This document shows positions 22,880 to 30,667 of a stretch of 64,000 nt of DNA, one piece after another; positions within the stretch are counted from its first letter, which is position 1; each line of letters opens with the position of its first letter. The notes under the pieces are model-generated. The model saw only the letters and a program-made list of their open reading frames with translations. It ran no database searches and was not told the origin of the DNA. The translations under genes were made by a program, and so were the position numbers. This DNA is from Streptomyces lichenis. Lineage in GTDB: Bacteria > Actinomycetota > Actinomycetes > Streptomycetales > Streptomycetaceae. Where the stretch lies: the NCBI RefSeq assembly GCF_023218175.1, contig NZ_JALPTH010000007.1:62001-126000 (forward strand), written 5' to 3'.

Positions 22880-24057
22880 CCGCGGTCCCTGGTGGTTCGG
22901 TGGTGGTCCGGTACGGGGGCGGGGCGGTGCGCCCGGGGCGGCGGCGCGGCCAGTCCGGCGGCCCCCGCCAGCAGGATCGCGGCCGCCGGGACCGGTGGCA
23001 GCGCCGGCCAACCCAGCGGGTAGATCGACGGATTGAGGTCGGCCGCGTCGAAGCCGGTGCCGGCGAACAGCACCACCGCCGACACCACCCCGCATCCGGC
23101 CACCGCCCACTCCGCCGCCCGCCAGGGGTCCGGCCGGTAGGAGGTACGGGTCACCCGGCGGCCGCCCAGCCGCAGCCCGGCCACACAGAGCAGCGCCCCC
23201 GCGCCCAGCGCCGGGAAACCCAGCGGCGCGGGCGCCGTGGCGTCCAGCAGCCCGTACGCCCCGGCGCACAGCCCGCACATTCCGGACAGCATCAGCACCC
23301 CGGTCACCCGCCGGGAGCGTGCGGTCACCGTACCGGCCCGCCCGTACCCCCGCGAGTCCATCGCCGCCGCCAGCCGCAGCGACCGCTCCAGCGCGTCCTC
23401 CAGCACCGGGACCACGATCCCGCGCAGAGCGCGAAGTCCCTTGCTGCGACCGGCCCGCAGCCGCCGGGCCCGGTGCACCCGCTGCACGCTCTGCACCAGC
23501 TGCGGGGCCACGCTCAGCGAGACGGTGACCGCCACCCCCAGCTCGTACAGCGCCCCGGGCAGCACCCGCAGCGCCCGCTTGGGATTGGCCAGGGTGTTGG
23601 CCGCGCCGATGCAGCAGAGCATGCAGGCCAGCCGCAGCCCGTCGGTGGCGGCCGACAGCAGTGCCTCCAGCGACACCGGCCCGCCGAGCCGGATCCCGGC
23701 GTACCAGTCGGGGGTGGGGATACGCGGCAGGGCGAAGAGGAAGTGGTCGGTGGGGGTGGTCCCGGTGGCGAACACCGCCCGGAACACCACCCGGACCGCC
23801 ACCACCGCCAGCGCCAGCCACAGGTAGTAGCGGAACCCCCGGGCCCAGGGCGCCTCGGTGCGGCGGGCGGTGACCACGAAGCCGAGCACCGCCAGCACCA
23901 GGAAGAGCAGCAGCGGGTTGTTGGTGCGGCTGACCGCGGTGGCCAGCGCCAGCGCCCAGATCCACCAGGCCACCGGGTGCAGTTGGCGGGGCAGCCGGCG
24001 CCCCCGGGCGTCCGGGGCCGCAGTGGTACTTGGCGTGGCCGGGGTGGTACGGGACAC
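22876..24057 (-). CDS. ECF transporter transmembrane subunit EcfT
   Basis: A 393-residue membrane protein with a core of five to six hydrophobic segments and the EcfT coupling signature AAAMDSRGYGR, preceded by a long amphipathic stretch (RVHRARRLRAGRSKGLRALRG region) that contacts the ATPases. Early family marks are HPVAWWIWALALATAVSRTN. EcfT links the double ATPase to the S component. The start is a GTG with AGGCGG upstream, 8 nt past the preceding stop. The C-terminal 110 residues form extra membrane segments beyond the usual EcfT length of about 260. Confidence 0.88.
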   Translation of the reverse strand: MSRTTPATPSTTAAPDARGRRLPRQLHPVAWWIWALALATAVSRTNNPLLLFLVLAVLGFVVTARRTEAPWARGFRYYLWLALAVVAVRVVFRAVFATGTTPTDHFLFALPRIPTPDWYAGIRLGGPVSLEALLSAATDGLRLACMLCCIGAANTLANPKRALRVLPGALYELGVAVTVSLSVAPQLVQSVQRVHRARRLRAGRSKGLRALRGIVVPVLEDALERSLRLAAAMDSRGYGRAGTVTARSRRVTGVLMLSGMCGLCAGAYGLLDATAPAPLGFPALGAGALLCVAGLRLGGRRVTRTSYRPDPWRAAEWAVAGCGVVSAVVLFAGTGFDAADLNPSIYPLGWPALPPVPAAAILLAGAAGLAAPPPRAHRPAPVPDHHRTTRDRG

Positions 24058-24065
24058 CGGGCCGC

Positions 24066-25010
24066 CTACTCGGTACGGCGCCGGCGCCTGGCCGCGTACC
24101 CGGCACCGCCGCCGAGCACCAGCACCAGCGCGGCGGTCGCCACCACCGGCCACACCGACCCCGGATCGTGGGCCGCCTCGGCGGCCGGGGCCGCGTCCAC
24201 CACCTTCGCTCCGTCGGTCGGGGTCTTCTTCGGCGCGGTGGCGACCGAGGCGGACGGCGAGGGCGAGGCGGATGCCGAAGGCGACGCAGACGGGGTGGCC
24301 GTCGGCGCCGGCGTCTTCTCCGGCTGCTTCGGCTTCTCCGGCTTCTTCGGAGGTGTGGCGGCGGGGGTACGGGTGGCCGGGGGCCGGGCGGCCTGGTCCT
24401 GGCCGCCGCCGTCGGCAGGCCGGGGCGCGGGCGGCCGGGGCTGACTCCCGCCGGTGGGGCGCGTGTTGCGGGCGCGCAGCTGGTCCGGGGTGACGCTGGG
24501 GCGGCCCTCGGTGCCCTCGATGTCCGTCCCACCGAAGATCCACAGGTCCACGCTGCCCGGCTTGGGCCGGTAGGCCATGGCGCCGAGCCGGCTGTACTCC
24601 CACCTGTTCTCGCCCGGGTCGGCGTGCCAGTACGACCAGTAGGCGGTGGCCGGGGGAGTGAGGACGCAGTCCTCGTCGGCGGAGGTCGGGTACTGCCGCC
24701 CGCCCTGGTGCCCGCTGTAGCCGATCCGGCAGATGAACGCCGGACCGTCGTGCCCGGTGCCGGTGGTGCGCCAGCCGCCCTGGTTGAGCAGCTCGAAGCC
24801 GGTGGTGGGGGTGGTGCCGCAGGAGCGGTAGACCGGGCCGCCCCAGTGGCTGAAGTCCACCGCCAGCACCACCCCGGCGGAGGTGGTGCACGTCCCGATG
24901 GGCTGCGGGGCCGCCGAGGCGGGGGCCGCCGTCGCGGTGAGCGCCCCGGCGGTGACCGCCAGCGCGGCCGCGCCCCGGGCCAGCGCCCGGACGGTACGGG
25001 GGGAGCCCAT
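24066..25010 (-). CDS. Secreted, membrane-anchored protein with four-Cys transcobalamin-beta-like domain
   Basis: A 314-residue exported protein. A signal peptide (about 1-33) ends in A-S-A-A. Residues 37-165 form a domain with four Cys and the core VVLAVDFSHWGG, TTGFELLNQGGW, FICRIGY and YWSYWHADPGENRWEYSRLG, about half identical to the head of the 936-residue protein upstream. The order (hydrophobic strand, a tvl-DaL-like helix, a C-x-I-G strand, aromatic YWSYW hairpin) resembles DUF4430/transcobalamin beta domains. I recall such proteins being named SCO2322 family in S. coelicolor. Then come a Pro/Lys/Ser stalk, one membrane helix and an Arg-rich tail. The ATG overlaps the upstream stop; GTG at 25013 is an alternative. 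Confidence 0.75.
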   Translation of the reverse strand: MGSPRTVRALARGAAALAVTAGALTATAAPASAAPQPIGTCTTSAGVVLAVDFSHWGGPVYRSCGTTPTTGFELLNQGGWRTTGTGHDGPAFICRIGYSGHQGGRQYPTSADEDCVLTPPATAYWSYWHADPGENRWEYSRLGAMAYRPKPGSVDLWIFGGTDIEGTEGRPSVTPDQLRARNTRPTGGSQPRPPAPRPADGGGQDQAARPPATRTPAATPPKKPEKPKQPEKTPAPTATPSASPSASASPSPSASVATAPKKTPTDGAKVVDAAPAAEAAHDPGSVWPVVATAALVLVLGGGAGYAARRRRRTE

Positions 25011-27820
25011 CACCGCTCCCCGTGCGCCGTGCGCTGCCGGCGGGCGTACGCCACGGTCCACCAGCCGGCCAGCGACAGCAGCGCGGCCAGGGCGGCGAGC
25101 GCCCCGACCCGGACGCCGGTGGCGGCCAGGGAGCCGCTGCCGCCCTGGGCGGTGGCCCCGGTGCCGCCGCCCGTGGCCGCCGTACCCCCGGTGTCACCCG
25201 GGGTGACGATCACCGGGGCCGAGGCGGCGGTGGAGGGCGCCGGGCCGGGTGGCTGCTCGACGGTGCCGGTCAGGTCCCCGGTCAGGGTGGCGAAGGAGAT
25301 CCCCTCGGCGCCGCTGACCGCCTGGGCGGAGGCCCGGATGTCCGAACCGGGCTCCCCGGCGGCCACGGTGAACCCGCCGTCCTTGTTCTGCTGGCCGGCC
25401 AGGAACTTCCGCGCCTTGATGATCTGGTCCCGGTACTTCCCGGCGTCCAGGGCGAATCCCTGGATGGCGAGGGCGGTGGAGTTCACCGAGGAGCCGGTGT
25501 CCGAGGCGCCCAGGAAGCCGCCGTCCGACTGCTGCTTGCCCGCCAGGAAGGCGAGCGCCTTGTCCACCGCCCGCTCGGCCCGCTCGCCCCCGGCCAGGTC
25601 CACGGCCATCGCGGCCATCGCGGTGGAGTCCACGTCGGAGTTGCCGGTGCTGGGGATGATGCTGGGCCAGGCGCCGGTCTTCCGGTCCTGGATGCCGAGC
25701 AGATACGCCACCGGCGCCTCGGCTGCCTTCGTCTCACCCGCACGCAGCTGGGCCATGATCCCCAGCGACTGGCCGAAGACCGAGTCGACATAGGTGTAGG
25801 CGCCCGGGCCCGCGCACTTGCGGGGGTCGGACTCGATACGGGCCTCGCACACCAGCTTGCCGAGCCCGGCGATCAGGTCCTGCCCGCCGAAGTTCCGCGG
25901 GTCGCGGCCCACCACCTCGGCCAGCAGCGCCGTCTTTCCGGTCTTGCCGCTCATCGGGTACTCGGTGCCCAGACCGGTGTAGTTCCGGATGGTCTTCCCG
26001 TTGGGGTCCTTGCCGAGCCCGTCCAGGAAGTCCACGATGCGCCGCAGCGTCTGCGGGTCCTCGCCGGTGGCGGCGAGGGCGAAGGCGCCGTCGATGGTCA
26101 GGCCGTGGTCCGCCACGGTGCGCGAGATGTCGAAGTAGTAAACGCCCCGCTGGAGGTTGGCCGGCCTGGTCAGATAGGCCACGCCCCGGGCGAGGTCCGG
26201 CCCCTGCCCCGGGAGCGGGGCCGGCTTGGTGGGCTTGGGCCCGGGCGTGGTCGGCTTCGGGCCGGGCTTGGTGGGCTCGGGGCCCGGCTCGGTGGGCTTC
26301 GGTCCCGGGCCCGGCTTCCTCGCGGTCAGCTCGACCAGGCTGGTGCCGGCGTCCGCCAGCAGTACCGGAGCGGTGGCGTTGACCGTGGTGTCGGCCCCGT
26401 CCTCGAAGCCGAAGCCGCCCTCGGGGCGCTGCTGCCGGGAGAGCCAGGCCACCGCGGCCTCGGCCCTGGCCCTCTCACCGAGGGCGCGCAGCGCCTGCGC
26501 GGCCGCCGCGGTGACCGGCGAGCTGCCGCTCGGCGCCCCGGTCCAGCCCAGGTAGGAGCCGTCCGGCCGCTGCTCCTTCTTCAGATAGGCCAGTGCCTTG
26601 GCCACGGTGGCGTCCTGTCCGCCGGCCCGCTTCAGCACCAGGGCGGCCAGAGCGCTGGTGCCCGGGTCCGGGTCGCAGTTCTCGCCCTCCCGGATGAGGA
26701 CATAGGAGAAGCCGCCGTTGGGGCACTGCTGGGCCACCAGCCGCCGGACCGCCGGGGCGGGCGGCCGGACACCGGCCCGCTCCAGGGCGAGCAGGGCGTG
26801 GGCCTGGCCCTCGGCGGAGGAGGCGTTGACGAAGTCACCGGGGGCGGTGCAGCCCGCCCCGGGTCCGGTGGCGCACACCTGGGCGGACAGGGTGGCGATC
26901 AGGTCCTTGCCGCCGAAGGCCCGGGGGTCGCCGCCGGAGGTCTGGGCCACCAGGGCGAGCCGGGCCAGCGCGGCCGCGTTCGGCGGCTGGTCGGCGCCGT
27001 CCGGCCAGCCGTAGCCGGTGGTGGTGGCGGGCGAGGAGAGGAAGGCAGTGACCTTGCTCAGCTCGGGCGACTGGCTCTTGGCGGACGCCAGGGCGAAGGC
27101 CGCCTCGGTGGTGGCGTGCAGATTGGGGTCCTCGGCGTCCGGGTCGACGACCCGCTCGCCGTCGGTCAGCCGGCCGAGCAGCCAGCGGGCCGCCTTGGGC
27201 ACATCCACCCGGCCCGGCGGCACCTGCGGGTCGCCGCCGCCCGGGTCCGGCTCCTCGCCGCCCTTGGCCCGTACGTCGTCCGGGGTGAAGGTCGGCTTGC
27301 CGGTGGTGCCGGCGACATCGGTGCCGCCGAACACCCAGGCGTCCACCTCGCCCGGCTTCAACTCACGCGCCATGGCGCCCTTGTTGCTGTACGACCAGTG
27401 GTCCTGGCCGCGGGGCGCCACCCAGTAGGACCAGTAGGCGGTGGCCTGCGGGGTGAGGACGCACTTCTCCTTGTCCGGGGTCGGGTACCGCTTGCCGCCG
27501 TGGAAGCCCTGGTACCCGATCCGGCAGAGGAACCCGGGCCCGTCGTGCTGGGTGCCCTCGGTGCCGAACCCGGCCTCGCGCAGCAGCTCGTAGCCGGTGG
27601 TCGGGGTGGGGTCGCAGCCCCGCTCGACCTTGCCGCCGAAGGGCCCGAAGTCCACCGCGACGACCGCGCCCTTGACCGCGCTGCACTCCTCCACGGGTGC
27701 GGCGACCGCCTGCCCCGCCCCCGTCGCGTACGCCAGGCAGGCGCCGAAGGCGAGCAGCGCCGCCGACACCAGCGACAGCGGTCTCCGGGCGCGCCGCCCC
27801 GATCCGATTCCCGTCCCCAC
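25010..27820 (-). CDS. Large secreted wall-anchored protein: four-Cys domain plus two alpha-toroid domains, LAATG sorting motif
   Basis: A 936-residue surface protein, first in the operon behind a cobalamin riboswitch. Signal peptide about 1-41; 44-175 the four-Cys beta-like domain also found in the next gene; about 205-500 and 555-870 two prenyltransferase/squalene-cyclase-type repeat domains (units such as RPDGSYLGWTG, QRPEGGFGFEDGAD, QQSDGGFLGASDTGSSVNS, QQNKDGGFT), the fold used by the alpha domain of transcobalamin. A KPGPKPT-type repeat linker separates the toroids. The tail has LAATG at 898-902, a hydrophobic helix and an Arg-rich end, a class E sortase signal. I infer that it binds corrinoids at the wall; no ligand evidence exists. 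GTG start, GAGGGG upstream. Confidence 0.8.
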   Translation of the reverse strand: MGTGIGSGRRARRPLSLVSAALLAFGACLAYATGAGQAVAAPVEECSAVKGAVVAVDFGPFGGKVERGCDPTPTTGYELLREAGFGTEGTQHDGPGFLCRIGYQGFHGGKRYPTPDKEKCVLTPQATAYWSYWVAPRGQDHWSYSNKGAMARELKPGEVDAWVFGGTDVAGTTGKPTFTPDDVRAKGGEEPDPGGGDPQVPPGRVDVPKAARWLLGRLTDGERVVDPDAEDPNLHATTEAAFALASAKSQSPELSKVTAFLSSPATTTGYGWPDGADQPPNAAALARLALVAQTSGGDPRAFGGKDLIATLSAQVCATGPGAGCTAPGDFVNASSAEGQAHALLALERAGVRPPAPAVRRLVAQQCPNGGFSYVLIREGENCDPDPGTSALAALVLKRAGGQDATVAKALAYLKKEQRPDGSYLGWTGAPSGSSPVTAAAAQALRALGERARAEAAVAWLSRQQRPEGGFGFEDGADTTVNATAPVLLADAGTSLVELTARKPGPGPKPTEPGPEPTKPGPKPTTPGPKPTKPAPLPGQGPDLARGVAYLTRPANLQRGVYYFDISRTVADHGLTIDGAFALAATGEDPQTLRRIVDFLDGLGKDPNGKTIRNYTGLGTEYPMSGKTGKTALLAEVVGRDPRNFGGQDLIAGLGKLVCEARIESDPRKCAGPGAYTYVDSVFGQSLGIMAQLRAGETKAAEAPVAYLLGIQDRKTGAWPSIIPSTGNSDVDSTAMAAMAVDLAGGERAERAVDKALAFLAGKQQSDGGFLGASDTGSSVNSTALAIQGFALDAGKYRDQIIKARKFLAGQQNKDGGFTVAAGEPGSDIRASAQAVSGAEGISFATLTGDLTGTVEQPPGPAPSTAASAPVIVTPGDTGGTAATGGGTGATAQGGSGSLAATGVRVGALAALAALLSLAGWWTVAYARRQRTAHGER

Positions 27821-27961
27821 CCCGGCCCCTCAAGGTCGGCCGTGCGGTGTGGCGAACGTGGCAGGAGGCCCCGGGCGGCCGAAACGGGCACCGGGGCTGG
27901 TCGAACCACGCCGTAGTCCGCGACGGCGCTTCTCGCAACAGTGCTCTTCACGACACTGCTC

Positions 27962-28048
27962 CCAGCCCAGGCATTCCGGCTCGCCCGCGAAAGGACGCGG
28001 GCCTACGGTTGCGGGTCAGCGCCGGATTCCGACCGGCTTCCCCTGGTA
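27962..28048 (-). ncRNA. Cobalamin riboswitch ahead of the ECF/toroid operon
   Basis: Read on the minus strand, the core GGGGAAGCCGGTCGGAATCC, then GGCGCTGACCCGCAACCG, and further on GAGCCGGAATGCCTG is the classic B12-riboswitch order (GGGAA..GGT..GAATCC..CTG-CCCGCAACGGT..GAGCC-GAA-GCC). A GCCCGCG/CGCGGGC stem lies between. It ends about 140 nt before the GTG at 27820, leaving room for an expression platform. Confidence 0.9.
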
Positions 28049-28206
28049 CTGGCTGTTACTGGCTTACTGTCTGACTCTGTGACAGTCAGTCCAACTCCTC
28101 TGGCTGTCAGCCGGATTACACACGGCGGCGCGACGGCCGTCAAGGTGGCATGGCTCTCACCGCTCGCCCACCGGTCCCCGTGGCCAGGGCCGCGCTCCGG
28201 CGGTAC

Positions 28207-28314
28207 CGTCCCAGAGCTGCCACATGGGGGAACCCGGTGCGAATCCGGGGCTGACGCGCAGCGGTGTGGGGCGGCCGGAAGGCCGCACCGAGCCCGAATG
28301 CCCATGGGCGGTGC
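28207..28314 (+). ncRNA. Cobalamin riboswitch ahead of the toroid-DUF4430 gene
   Basis: Plus strand: ATGGGGGAACCCGGTGCGAA, then TCCGGGGCTGACGCGCAGCGGT, a GC stem, and GAGCCCGAATGCCCATGGG. The conserved blocks are in order; the CTGACGCGCAGCGGT block departs slightly from the usual CTG-CCCGCAACGGT. The CATGGG/CCCATG ends can pair as the closing stem. It ends about 107 nt before the ATG at 28421. Confidence 0.88.
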
Positions 28315-28420
28315 ACCACCAGGAAGCCGTACCTCGCGCTCGGACGGCGGCCCACCCGTGCCCGGCCGCCCACGGCGGCGACGGCACGCCCGGCCGGCGT
28401 CCCCCACCAAGGAGCAGGCC

Positions 28421-29851
28421 ATGTCCCGTCCGCACCCCGCGTCCCGTCCCCGCGCCGCCAGACGCCTGGCGTTCGCACTGCCCGCCGCCCTCGGCGCCTT
28501 CGCGCTGACCGTGCTGCCGGCCGCCGCGACCTCCACCCCGGCGCAGATCGCCACCTCCAAGGCCAACGGGGTCGCCTACCTCAAGACCCTCCAGGCCGCC
28601 GACGGCTCCTACGCCGGCTCCGGACTGTCCAACGAGTGGGCGTTCAGCGCCTTCGCCGCCGCGGGCACCGCCGCGGTGGACGTCACCCCGGGCGGTGACA
28701 CCAGCAAGAACGCCCGCACCGTCTACCGCAACCTGCTCTCCACCGCCGGCTGGCCGTCCGGCTCCCCGGTGGTCACCGACTACGAGCGGGCCGCCCTCAA
28801 CGCGTACGCGGCCGGGATCGACCCGGCCCGGGTCAGCGCCTCGCGCAATCTGATCGCCCATATCTACGGCTACTGGCAGACCGCCGAGGCCGGCTACTTC
28901 GGCCCGTCCGCCACCTACAACGGCACCGTCTTCGCCGCCCTGGCGCTGCGCGGCGCCAAGACCCAGTCCGGGACCGTCCGCGTCCCGCAGGCGCTCACCG
29001 ACAAGATGGTCACCCGCATCCGGGCCAACCAGCACAACGACGGCGGCTGGAACCACAGCAAGGCCGAGGGCGACCCCACCGCCCTGAACCAGCCCGGCGA
29101 CATCGACATGACCGGCGCCTCGATGGCCGCGCTCTGCGTCTCCGGGGTGCCGAACACCGACACCGACATCGTCCAGGCGAAGAACTTCCTCAAGTCCAAG
29201 CTGGTCAACAACACCGGTGCGTTCAACGCCATGTTCGGAGTCAACACCAGCTCCAACGCCTGGGCCGTCTCCGGGCTGAACGCCTGCGGCATCAACCCGC
29301 AGACCGGGGACTTCCTCACCCCGGCCGGCAAGACCCCGATCGACTTCCTGCGCGCCCAGCAGCTCACCCCCGGCGGCGGCTTCAAGTACCTGCCCACCGA
29401 CACCTCGCCGTCCGCCTACTCGTCCATCGACGCGTTGCGCGCGGTGGCCGCCGGCGGCTTCACCGCGGCCCCGCCGGTGCCGGTCACCTCCGGCGCCCCG
29501 CAGTGGGCCGCCACCAGCGCCTTCACCGCCGGGACTGCCACCAAGCTGGGGCTCACCGTGGACGACGGCACCGGCAACCTCAGGGTCTGCTCGGTGTCGA
29601 TCACCCCGACCGGGACCACCACCACCCTCGGGGACGTGCTGAACGCGGCCACCACCGCGGCCACCCCCGCCGGCTGCGTCACCAGCGTGATCCCGTCCTC
29701 CGGCACCGGCACCGTCACCGCCGTCAACGGGACCGCGAACAGCGGCTCCTCCACCTGGAAGGTCAGCGTGGACGGCTCCGCCTTCGCCGCCGCCGCCCGC
29801 AACAAGGTGATCAACGCCGGAGACACCATCGCCCTGCGCTACGGCTCCTGA
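28421..29851 (+). CDS. Secreted transcobalamin-like protein: alpha-toroid plus C-terminal DUF4430-like domain
   Basis: A 476-residue exported protein directly controlled by a cobalamin riboswitch. Signal peptide about 1-36 (ends A-A-A). Residues 45-350 are alpha/alpha-toroid repeats (VAYLKTLQAADGSYAGSGLS, NQHNDGGWNHSKAEGDPTAL, AQQLTPGGGFKYLPTD). Residues 375-476 form a DUF4430-like beta domain: TATKLGLTVDDG, TTLGDVLNAATTAATPAGC, STWKVSVDGSAFAAAARNKV and AGDTIALRYGS. An alpha toroid followed by this beta domain is the architecture of animal transcobalamin and intrinsic factor. Unlike its neighbours it has no wall anchor and may be released. ATG with AAGGAG 9 nt upstream. Confidence 0.82.
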   Translation: MSRPHPASRPRAARRLAFALPAALGAFALTVLPAAATSTPAQIATSKANGVAYLKTLQAADGSYAGSGLSNEWAFSAFAAAGTAAVDVTPGGDTSKNARTVYRNLLSTAGWPSGSPVVTDYERAALNAYAAGIDPARVSASRNLIAHIYGYWQTAEAGYFGPSATYNGTVFAALALRGAKTQSGTVRVPQALTDKMVTRIRANQHNDGGWNHSKAEGDPTALNQPGDIDMTGASMAALCVSGVPNTDTDIVQAKNFLKSKLVNNTGAFNAMFGVNTSSNAWAVSGLNACGINPQTGDFLTPAGKTPIDFLRAQQLTPGGGFKYLPTDTSPSAYSSIDALRAVAAGGFTAAPPVPVTSGAPQWAATSAFTAGTATKLGLTVDDGTGNLRVCSVSITPTGTTTTLGDVLNAATTAATPAGCVTSVIPSSGTGTVTAVNGTANSGSSTWKVSVDGSAFAAAARNKVINAGDTIALRYGS

Positions 29852-29865
29852 ACCGGCGGCCGTCC

Positions 29866-29893
29866 GGGGGCCGGGCACCCGCGCCCGGCCCCC
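29866..29893. terminator. Bidirectional hairpin terminator between convergent DUF4430 genes
   Basis: GGGGGCCGGGC (29866-29876) and GCCCGGCCCCC (29883-29893) form a perfect 11-bp stem with a 6-nt loop, between the convergent stops at 29851 and 29916. It can serve both strands. Confidence 0.8.
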
Positions 29894-29915
29894 CAAGCCC
29901 TACGGCTGGATACGG

Positions 29916-30404
29916 CTAGAAGGAGGTCCAGGTGAAGGCCACCTGGTCACCGGCCTTCAGCTGGAACTGGCAGCCGCCGACCGGGGTGGACACCCCGTTG
30001 ACCGAGATGTTCCAGTACGCCGAGGCCCCGCCGCTCACGTTCTTGATGGTGTCCACCGAGAAGTCGTCAAAGGACGGATACCAGGTCCCGTCCCAGGTGA
30101 AGTGGCGCTTGCGGGCCGCGTCGTCCAGCGCCGCCGTGGGTGTGGGCACCGCCGACGGGTGGGCGCCGCCGTTGGTGCCGTCGCACTTGTGGGTGCCGCC
30201 GGTGGCGGTGGTGACCTCATGGCCCTTGGTTCTGATCCGGCCCGTGAACAGGGTGCCGTCCGGCCCCTGCACGGTGAGGCTCACCTTGATCGGGGCGTTG
30301 GTCCTCGGGGCGGGCTTGGCGTGCGCAGTGGCGGGCGCGCCGGTGAGGGCGAGACCGAGCACGGCGGACGGTATGACGGCGCGGCGGACGAGAGCGGTGC
30401 GCAT
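29916..30404 (-). CDS. Secreted DUF4430 (transcobalamin beta-like) protein
   Basis: A 162-residue exported protein: signal peptide about 1-33 (LGLALTGAPATAHA), then a single DUF4430-type domain, with KVSLTVQGPDGTLFTGRI strands, TKGHEVTTATGGTHKCDG, a variable loop, and the diagnostic SAYWNISVNGVSTPVGGCQF and LKAGDQVAFTW. Two Cys could pair. It lies convergent to the toroid-DUF4430 gene. No cobalamin riboswitch motif was seen in its own upstream region, but a CCCTCCGG/CCGGAGGG hairpin (30436-30455) sits about 30 nt before the ATG. Start set by a GGAGG site; a longer upstream frame is Arg/Cys-rich and unlikely. Role in B12 handling is inferred from domain and neighbours. Confidence 0.75.
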   Translation of the reverse strand: MRTALVRRAVIPSAVLGLALTGAPATAHAKPAPRTNAPIKVSLTVQGPDGTLFTGRIRTKGHEVTTATGGTHKCDGTNGGAHPSAVPTPTAALDDAARKRHFTWDGTWYPSFDDFSVDTIKNVSGGASAYWNISVNGVSTPVGGCQFQLKAGDQVAFTWTSF

Positions 30405-30621
30405 GGCGGAACCTCCGGAAGCTGATGACGGTGGCCCCTCCGGCGGACCGGAGGGTTCGGGTCGGGCGCCCGAGCGGCTGCATCCTAAGCAGAACGCCCT
30501 TACGCACAAGCGAAGTTCGGGCAAGCGGGTACGGATACGGGGCGGGCCGCGGTCTCTCCGGCCGCGCACCGCCCCGTACCGTCCTCGTGTCCGGCGGCCC
30601 CTCAGCCACCGGGCAGCAGCG

Positions 30622-30663
30622 GCCGGTCCCTCGACCGGCGCCCACCGGGCCCCTCAGCCCGGT
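30622..30663 (-). terminator. Paired hairpins downstream of malate synthase
   Basis: ACCGGGC/GCCCGGT (30644-30663, 6-nt loop) and GCCGGTC/GACCGGC (30622-30639, 4-nt loop) lie in tandem just after the malate synthase stop. They are likely terminators for that minus-strand gene. The rest of 30405-30621 shows nothing assignable beyond the 5' hairpin of the DUF4430 gene. Confidence 0.55.
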
Positions 30664-30667
30664 CGTC

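Larger units (their letters stand above)
27821..28420. other. 600-nt divergent regulatory region holding two back-to-back cobalamin riboswitches
   Basis: The region holds no protein gene. It contains the two riboswitches and, between them (28050-28200), an AT-richer stretch with TACTGGCTTACTGTCTGACT and TGTGACAGTCAGTCC, where the divergent promoters should lie; CTGTCTGACTC/GTGACAGTC can form an inverted repeat. Confidence 0.7.

Noticed and set aside
20388-24057. Biotin, thiamine or metal specificity for the ECF importer
   Set aside because: The operon's only visible regulatory RNA is a cobalamin riboswitch, and no BioY-, ThiT- or CbiM-like motif was seen.
25022-27916. A 964-codon open frame on the plus strand opposite the large toroid protein
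   Set aside because: Its composition is a mirror of the real gene. It starts inside a neighbouring gene and runs into the riboswitch region.
30405-30667. A third cobalamin riboswitch upstream of the stand-alone DUF4430 gene
   Set aside because: The GGT..GAATCC and CCCGCAACGGT blocks are absent on the minus strand; only a simple hairpin is seen.
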